Source: DASPKM01 sp963817075
GTDB lineage: Bacteria > Bacteroidota > Bacteroidia > Chitinophagales > Chitinophagaceae
Direction of reading: 5' to 3'
NCBI GenBank assembly: GCA_963817075.1
Contig: CAWFMT010000002.1
Location: 1 to 64,000 of the forward strand
DNA length: 64,000 nt
The first letter of the stretch is position 1, and each line of letters begins with the position of its first letter. This document shows, piece after piece, positions 63,991-64,000 of this stretch. Below the pieces are notes generated by a model. The model was not told where the DNA came from. It saw only the letters and a program-made list of their open reading frames with translations, and did not search any database. A program made the position numbers and the translations under genes.

Positions 63991-64000
63991 AAATGTGACT

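Larger units (their letters stand above)
57750..64000. repeat. Large inverted repeat, arms ~3.11 kb, 30-bp spacer
   Basis: 57,750-60,860 is repeated in reverse complement at 60,891-64,000, and the right arm runs off the window. The spacer 60,861-60,890 continues the SusD coding sequence of the left arm. Arms differ at scattered bases: the cupin proteins are identical, the AraC proteins differ by one residue (Leu/Phe), and the AraC upstream gap differs at ~7 of 110 bases. The right SusD copy has a frameshift and a stop. Confidence 0.95.

Noticed and set aside
1..64000. Search for CRISPR-Cas, toxin-antitoxin or phage modules as the special system
   Set aside because: No cas genes, no prophage structural genes and no clear two-gene toxin-antitoxin pair; the AbiEi/DUF559-like gene stands alone.
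54391..64000. Horizontal transfer of a polysaccharide-utilisation island into the actinobacterium
   Set aside because: Both border genes are cut without any element ends, and the far end is a fold-back repeat; chimeric assembly is simpler.

Overview
The window is two unrelated pieces of DNA joined at about 54.39 kb. Bases 1-54,385 are very GC-rich and gene-dense. They show GTG and TTG starts, ATGA/GTGA stop-start overlaps, ECF42 sigma modules and other families typical of a soil actinobacterium; I infer something near Kribbella/Propionibacteriales, without proof. Bases 54,395-64,000 are AT-rich and carry a GH127-like glycosidase, an M61 peptidase, an HMA-like AraC regulator, a cupin and a SusD protein, which fits a Bacteroidota genome (probably Chitinophagaceae). 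Both genes that meet at the join are truncated there, so a chimeric assembly is far more likely than gene transfer.

Actinobacterial part, left to right. 0-5.2 kb: Tn3 transposase end, HxlR regulator divergent from an MFS exporter, a two-domain VOC protein, and a resolvase remnant abutting a truncated SDR gene. 5.2-14.7 kb: LysE exporter, ATP-dependent DNA ligase, S9 peptidase, ZapE-type ATPase, PPK2, EamA transporter, VOC protein and a large CbxX-type AAA ATPase. 14.7-20.4 kb: an assimilatory sulfate reduction operon (sulfite reductase, zinc-ribbon protein, APS-type reductase, CysD, CysN, sirohydrochlorin chelatase) with overlapping stops and starts, preceded by a short two-cysteine leader ORF and a candidate attenuator stem. 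20.4-26.2 kb: a collapsed sigma/anti-sigma remnant, glyA behind a ZTP riboswitch, a nucleoside deaminase, YihY/BrkB protein and RsgA. 26.2-37.4 kb: a nuclease-domain gene between related palindromes, two ECF42-type sigma factor + YciI (DGPF) modules with the same promoter pattern, a DUF4185 protein, TetR, a cluster of three tRNAs (Val, Cys, Gly), a PabC-like enzyme and an SMP-30 protein. 37.4-54.4 kb: CGNR regulator, tRNA-Val, DUF2071, a PadR module with a 30-bp palindromic operator, SDR, an Nramp-like transporter, two NarL-type two-component systems, a methyltransferase, a GH16/ricin-lectin secreted glucanase, a MinD-like ATPase, DedA, an ABC exporter and a second PadR module cut at the join.

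Bacteroidota part. The last 6.25 kb is an inverted repeat: 57,750-60,860 reappears in reverse at 60,891-64,000 around a 30-bp spacer. Both arms hold the AraC gene, the cupin gene and the SusD 3' part. The arms differ at about one base in a hundred in genes and more between them.

Many genes are broken by one-base frameshifts with both halves intact in sense. I treat these mostly as sequence errors and give the span of the whole gene. The most interesting biology is the cysteine leader of the sulfur operon, the ZTP riboswitch, the twin ECF42 modules, and a set of intergenic hairpins built from short words repeated forward and then in reverse complement.
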